A stretch of 10,783 nucleotides of DNA. It comes from Jimgerdemannia flammicorona (taxonomy: Eukaryota > Mucoromycota > Endogonomycetes > Endogonales > Endogonaceae). Made by a program: the position numbers and the translations under genes. The notes under the pieces were generated by a model. The model was not told the origin of the DNA and searched no databases. It saw only the letters and a program-made list of their open reading frames with translations. The DNA is taken from contig RBNI01006977.1 of assembly GCA_003990745.1 (NCBI GenBank), positions 1 to 10,783 on the forward strand. Direction: 5' to 3'. Below, one piece after another: positions 7,242-10,783 of this stretch. Within the stretch, counting starts at the first letter, position 1. The number at the start of each line of letters is the position of its first letter.

Positions 7242-8003
7242 TGACCACCTAAAAATGATCGTACTTATCCAAACTTGCCATGATGACAGGTTGACTACGT
7301 TTGTGGAGTCAATCTATGTGATCAAACGCACCTGCTGTTACAAATTTTCTGGGTCCATATTTATTCTAACTTACAGTATAATATCTGTTATTTAACTTAA
7401 GATCTATATTAGTGATGTTATTAAATTTTGGGTAGATTAGAAGTGACAAATGTAGGTTCATAAGAGTTTTAGATGTTATATTACATGAATGTAGCATCTT
7501 ATTGTTAGTTGAATTATTATCACTGGTTATAGGCTTATATCTTTTAAGAAATATAAGTCAGACTTCTTCTTACTCTCACTTATTAATGAGCCTTACTTTG
7601 TAAATAGCATTCACTTTGAGAAGATTGACAGCAAGTTACACTATTGTGCAATAATTGGATATTTCAGATTGTTTAGTTGTGCTCTCAAATGAATCAAATT
7701 AAGAGTCAAACTTTGAAATATAATAATTCAACAAAAATACATCCAAACTTGATGATCTTTATTGTGTTAGATTCTCCTAAATAAAGCAAATCTAACAAGC
7801 TAAAATCTATCAAATTTGGACATATTTTTATCAAGTTATTAAATTTTTTAAATTAAGGTTTTAATTGAAACTTGATCTCAATTTGATTGGCCCTCAATTC
7901 AATTTAATTTGTTCTGAGTACTAGCCATATTAGTACTTTTAAGTTTATTTTCATTAATTGTATAGTTGGTATTTGGAGTTCTTTAAGTGTGTTTAACATT
8001 GAA
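7242..8003. other. AT-rich intergenic block
   Basis: Strongly AT-rich with stops in all frames and no gene. Its main structure is the long inverted repeat at 7693-7887. The composition contrasts with the neighbouring zinc-finger gene and the GC-richer DNA after 8400, so this may be an old insertion. Confidence 0.5.
7693..7887. repeat. Long imperfect inverted repeat (fold-back)
   Basis: The left arm (7693-7773) pairs with the right arm (7789-7887) over several blocks. ATCAAATTAAGAGTCAA pairs with the complement of TTGATCTCAATTTGAT. AAAAATACATCCAAACTTGAT pairs with ATCAAATTTGGACATATTTTT. TGTTAGATT pairs exactly with AATCTAACA at the centre, around a 15-base loop. The right arm has extra A/T bases in the middle. 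The resemblance was aligned by eye and is too ordered for AT bias alone. Candidate fold-back or MITE relic; no transposase. Confidence 0.55.
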
Positions 8004-8198
8004 TTTGAGTAGTATATAGTGTAATATATATATAGTTTCCATTATATTTAAGTTTGCATACATGTGCTCAAGTTGTATTTGAGTAGTATGTAAGTACATT
8101 GCATGAACTTTGGTATGCTTGGGTTGCAGTTGAGTAGTATATAAGTACATTGTATGTACTCTGGCCAGTTGCATTTGAGTAGTACATCATAGTAGACT
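8004..8198. repeat. Degenerate tandem repeat, 45-51 bp unit
   Basis: The core TTGAGTAGTA recurs at about 8005, 8079, 8130 and 8175. The two best copies read TTG(T/C)A(T/G)TTGAGTAGTAT(G/A)TAAGTACATTG(C/T)ATG(A/T)ACT. The first and last are diverged. One copy contains the perfect palindrome AGTACAT-TGT-ATGTACT (8143-8159 approximately). No gene. Confidence 0.65.
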
Positions 8199-8360
8199 GG
8201 CTAGCCAAGCATACTCTGTGTTTGTATTAGCTCAACTCTAACGCTCTTGGCCTAATAGATATGGATGCTATTTTTCGGTCAACTTACGTAGTACTCGTTC
8301 GCAAAAATCGGCCTTGGCCACCTAAGCTCTACCAATAGAAACATGCTTAGGCACGAAATT

Positions 8361-8386
8361 AAGGTTAATGTTCAAGGTTAATGTTG
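8361..8386. repeat. 13-bp tandem duplication
   Basis: AAGGTTAATGTTC is followed directly by AAGGTTAATGTTG, differing at the last base only. A recent small duplication in non-coding DNA; 8199-8490 otherwise shows nothing I can support. Confidence 0.6.
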
Positions 8387-8493
8387 GAGTTGGAAACGCG
8401 ATTCGATCCGGATCCTGCATGACAGGGTGTACATGCAACATACTTTAACGCCACGGTCAGTTAAAGGGTGGAAGTTTATGCTTTCGGCCTCGC

Positions 8494-8640
8494 GTGAACT
8501 CTCCGGCGCCTCCTTTCCTGCAATATCTATGCGAGAAACAGGCATCCATCGCCAAGATCAATCTCGCTGCCGGGATAATCTCCGTCGATCACCGCAGGAC
8601 CAACCTGAAAGAGAAAAGTGGCGCGCTCGGAGAAAAACAC
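8494..8640 (+). pseudogene. Coding-like relic next to an A19 tract
   Basis: A stretch of about 45 codons has coding-like composition, with purine-first and C/G-ending codons (ATC GCC AAG ATC, GCC GGG ATA ATC TCC GTC GAT). It reads QYLCEKQASIAKINLAAG and continues GIISVDHRRTNLKEKSGALG. There is no ATG; the frame opens with GTG at 8494 and runs straight into A19 at 8643, after which it loses coding character. No family recognised. Options are a gene fragment, or the 3' end of a retrocopy with its poly(A) tail. Confidence 0.25.
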
Positions 8641-8642
8641 CC

Positions 8643-8661
8643 AAAAAAAAAAAAAAAAAAA
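8643..8661. repeat. A19 homopolymer
   Basis: Nineteen A residues follow a coding-like stretch. It could be a retroposed poly(A) tail or ordinary slippage. I found no clear target-site duplication. Confidence 0.6.
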
Positions 8662-8888
8662 GCTTTGCAACTTCTTTCGACCTTTTGCATATATGAAAAA
8701 TGTTATCGCTGTGGGAATTCGACACGTGTCCCCTTTCTCGGAATAAATGATCCAAACGCCTCGCTGAACTACCGATTCGGGCAAATGGGTCAGTTGCACC
8801 ATTGCTTATCATTGCTAGGCCTCTCCCATTAGATATATTGTCTCAATGATACAAGGGTCCGGCAACGACCGCACACCGCACACCGGAG

Positions 8889-8913
8889 TTTTTTTTTTTT
8901 TTTTTTTTTTTTT
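8889..8913. repeat. T25 homopolymer
   Basis: Twenty-five T residues, preceded by a short CGCACACCGCACACCGG duplication. On the minus strand this would be a poly(A) tract and could end a retroposed sequence. No tRNA- or 5S-like promoter is visible beside it. The 8662-9150 stretch holds no gene that I can support. Confidence 0.55.
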
Positions 8914-9150
8914 GGGCTACAGTACGAATGATAAGATGGAATTGATTGCCACAACCTTCCCCTGCCCAAACTCAAACTCAAAGTTTCAGCCGCTCGGAGA
9001 TACACGCGTATGTCATATTTCCCGTACAGGTAATAAATGACTTGTGAACACGCCAAAGAGGAATTTCCCAGAAAGAAAGAGTCTAGGATCCGCGCAGAGC
9101 GCAAAATTCACTCCTCACAGTGAAATTTGCCGCCGGCCGCATGGACCTAG

Positions 9151-9276
9151 GCGCTTCTCTTATCGACGGTGCACATTGTCCAATCTGAGACCGATACGAC
9201 CAATTCGGCACGAACTGTCTTCACCGAGGAAGCTGAGGAGCAGTGCCGGGAGCTGGGCATGCAGATACGTATGTGA
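9151..9276 (+). pseudogene. Possible Rab-type GTPase fragment
   Basis: The open frame between TAG (9148) and TGA (9274) encodes 41 residues with strong G-first codon bias. ARTVFTEEAEEQCRELGMQ resembles the stretch after the NKxD guanine-specificity box of Rab GTPases (R-x-V-x-x-EEA...G). The box itself would be degraded to SETD in IVQSETD. No P-loop, switch or ETSA box is found in any nearby frame. GTATGT at 9268 could be a splice donor and TACTTCAG at about 9309 an acceptor, but the next frame does not continue a Rab. The family assignment is weak; the coding character is better supported. Confidence 0.3.
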
Positions 9277-9625
9277 CTTACGCGAGAGATTGGTTATGTG
9301 TACTTCAGGCCTTCTTCTGTTGCACATACTGTCGTGGCGAGATGGGAGTTGCACGCCAAGCCCATGCCAGTCACCGTTAGGACGTCATCCGGGGGCTGAG
9401 GTAACAGGTACGGAAAGCTATGCTTCTTTCGAAAGGACGATATGCAGAGCACAGTGTATTTAAGGGTCAATGGGGCTTTGCGACGGTGATTGGTGCACAC
9501 TAGTCGTGTCGACCTCGTTCCTAGAACCTTGACACCCTGCGGCCATCTTTCCGACACCCGAGCGGGAGCCTAGCACTACGTTTCTGGTTGCGCCGGTCGG
9601 TGGAGCTATCTCTTTATTGGTATTG
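9277..9625. other. Intergenic or decayed sequence
   Basis: Mixed-composition DNA with no frame that I can defend as coding on either strand. It runs from the end of the Rab-like fragment to the left end of the inverted-repeat element. Confidence 0.4.
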
Positions 9626-9777
9626 CAGCTAAATTTGGCTGTAAAAAAAAAAAAAAACTATATTTAAAATCTTATAAAAGTAAAAAAAAAATTGTAAAAA
9701 AATCAATTTACTAAAAAAAAATTTAAATTTTTTTATTAGCTTTTATATTTATTTTTTATATCAAATATTGAGTCAAA

Positions 9778-9809
<32 letters not shown>

Positions 9810-9824
9810 CAGCCAAATTTGCTG
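9626..9824. mobile_element. 199-bp inverted-repeat element, MITE-like
   Basis: The left end CAGCTAAATTTGGCTGTAA matches the reverse complement of the right end, CAGC-AAATTTGGCTGCAA, with one gap and one mismatch. Each end is itself nearly palindromic (CAGCYAAATTTRGCTG). The interior is almost pure A/T, including A15 (9643-9657) and (TAAAAA)4 (about 9782-9806), and codes for nothing. Size, ends and composition suit a MITE. Against this, the flanks (TATTG on the left, AATTT on the right) show no obvious target-site duplication. Confidence 0.4.
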
Positions 9825-9926
9825 AATTTCAATGCGCCACATGCCGAACGGCTGTTCCCAGGCAATGAATATAGTCGTCCACTGATTGATGTTTTGAAGA
9901 AATCGCCATGTGTTAGTGTCCGTGTT

Positions 9927-10305
9927 CTAATTCCGGTAAGACTGAGAGTGGATTGACGGTTTTGGAGCAGCGAGGAGAGAAAGGAAAACGGTGATGTTTT
10001 CCTTAGCACCTGACACACGTGATCCCATAGGGTAATCTCTCCCGCCGGCGGCGAAAGCCTGGGTGTTGCGGTTGCCATGCCGAATCTGATGGAATCCCTG
10101 ATCATCCTCATGGTTCCCGAGCAACGGGCCTCATTTGGCAGCGGCAACTTAATCACACAAGGGTCCGACCTGAACGGCCAACCAAGGAGGATTGCCCGAG
10201 TCCAGTTTCATTTGTGCGACTGTGGTGTCACCCCAGTCCACGCTCAGATTCCCGTCAATTACGGAGAGTAGTTGTGGTCACGAGCCACGTCGATCAGCTC
10301 ATTCG
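9927..10305 (-). pseudogene. Decayed minus-strand gene, family unknown
   Basis: One minus-strand frame from 10277 to 9927 has strong G-first codon bias. It reads LSVIDGNLSVDWGDTTVAQM, then LDSGNPPWLAVQVGPLCD, a TAA (10149-10151), a TGA (10131-10133), and then LLGNHEDDQGFHQIRHGN and AFAAGGRDYPMGSRVSG. Just upstream, in another frame, ANELIDVARDHNYSP (to 10262) continues the coding look. So a frame change and two stops have broken it. An open plus-strand frame over the same bases looks like its mirror image. I do not recognise the family. The relic ends about 30 bases from the TATA box of the plus-strand membrane protein gene, so that promoter may have arisen within or next to old coding DNA. 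Confidence 0.35.
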
Positions 10306-10333
10306 CCGCACAAACTCTTCTCTTGTCCCAACG

Positions 10334-10342
10334 TATATATAT
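10334..10342 (+). promoter_or_regulatory. TATA box of the membrane protein gene
   Basis: The same TATATATAT 9-mer as at the BTB-TLDc gene ends 53 bases before the ATG at 10396. A pyrimidine-rich leader (CTCCCGCCGTCGCGCCTCC and on) lies between, which is usual around fungal transcription starts. Confidence 0.6.
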
Positions 10343-10395
10343 CTCCCGCCGTCGCGCCTCCATCTCATCTTCGATCCGATCCGTCTCTGCGCGCG

Positions 10396-10783
10396 ATGAA
10401 TTCCAACGCCACCGTCCTCGACCCGCCCATCCCCGATGACGCCTACGGAACCATTGGCCTGGCAGGCATTAGTGTCGTCTTCAGCATGATCAGTTGCGGC
10501 ATCATCATCGGCAAGTCCTTCAACGAATTTACATGGCTCCGCTGCAGCTGTATCGCCATGAGTGTCATGACTCTTGGCTGGTCCGGCGCGAACGTCCTGC
10601 GTATCTATTCGGAGATCGACCCCCACGTCTTCAAGGTCATCAGCTTCATCCTTGTCGCCCTCTTCGTCGATCTCATGGTCGTAATCACCCTCAACCTCGG
10701 CCGCAAGTTCTATCTCCAGCCACAGAGCAAGTTCAACACACTCTACTATTTTACCATTTTGACAACTGCCGCTGTCAATCTGG
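10396..10783 (+). CDS. Multi-pass membrane protein, N-terminal part
   Basis: The frame is open from ATG 10396 to the window edge, giving 129 residues; the C-terminus is missing. Wobble positions are mostly C, so it is well-used coding sequence. The N-terminus (MNSNATVLDPP) has an N-A-T glycosylation sequon and no signal peptide. Membrane segments follow at about residues 19-39 (IGLAGISVVFSMISCGIIIG), 47-67, 79-101 (FILVALFVDLMVVITLNL) and from 117 (YYFTILTTAAVNL). A short basic loop, LGRKFYLQPQSK, lies between the third and fourth. A glycosylated outside N-terminus with at least four helices would suit a receptor-like or transporter protein, but I recognise no family motif. The start is supported by the TATA box and the leader. 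No intron is seen in this part. Confidence 0.75.
   Translation, partial: MNSNATVLDPPIPDDAYGTIGLAGISVVFSMISCGIIIGKSFNEFTWLRCSCIAMSVMTLGWSGANVLRIYSEIDPHVFKVISFILVALFVDLMVVITLNLGRKFYLQPQSKFNTLYYFTILTTAAVNL

Noticed and set aside
8004..8198. CRISPR-like array
   Set aside because: Copies are degenerate, spacing is irregular (74, 51, 45), and the context is eukaryotic.
9773..10156. 127-codon minus-strand ORF
   Set aside because: Its C-terminus is read from the A/T core of the inverted-repeat element, and the coding-like signal is in a different minus-strand frame.
10077..10271. 64-codon plus-strand frame
   Set aside because: The minus strand over the same bases has the stronger coding bias, so this is probably its mirror image.

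Overview
The window looks like nuclear DNA of a fungus, most likely an early-diverging one. Chytridiomycota or Mucoromycota would fit, but this is an inference. The reasons are a BTB-BACK-TLDc protein, a decayed copy of the fungal DUF4246 family, TATATATAT core promoters close to start codons, short intron-like splice signals, and long AT-rich, homopolymer-rich intergenic DNA. I see no bacterial operon, no rRNA, no convincing tRNA, no CRISPR array and no virus.

Layout, left to right. Positions 1-140 are a C-rich 9-bp minisatellite, followed by a T17CAA doublet (317-356) and a short coding-like relic (672-844). A 560-residue BTB-BACK-TLDc gene lies on the minus strand (2763 to 1081), with a TATA box 35 bases before its ATG. 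Its upstream intergenic DNA (2807-3660) has a bZIP-type TTACGTCA site with CCAAT and TATA-like words, then AT-rich repeats. Positions 3674-4873 are a clear DUF4246 pseudogene with two stops and several frame changes. A small unknown ORF (5207-5581) and a Gly/Cys-rich repeat ORF with a frame jump (5790-6337) follow on the plus strand. A compact minus-strand gene (7194 to 6757) encodes a PP1-docking-like RVTF motif plus one C2HC zinc finger.

Positions 7242-8400 are very AT-rich and hold a long imperfect inverted repeat (7693-7887) and a degenerate 45-51-bp tandem repeat (about 8004-8198). Positions 8490-10290 hold three coding-like relics, A19 and T25 tracts, and a 199-bp inverted-repeat element that may be a MITE (9626-9824). 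At the right edge a multi-pass membrane protein gene starts at 10396 and runs out of the window.

The genes do not form an obvious pathway or cluster. The main theme is a few intact single-exon genes separated by decayed gene fragments and small repeats, as in a gene-turnover region. The best candidates for something undescribed are the RVTF/zinc-finger protein, the Gly/Cys repeat ORF, and the two fold-back elements.
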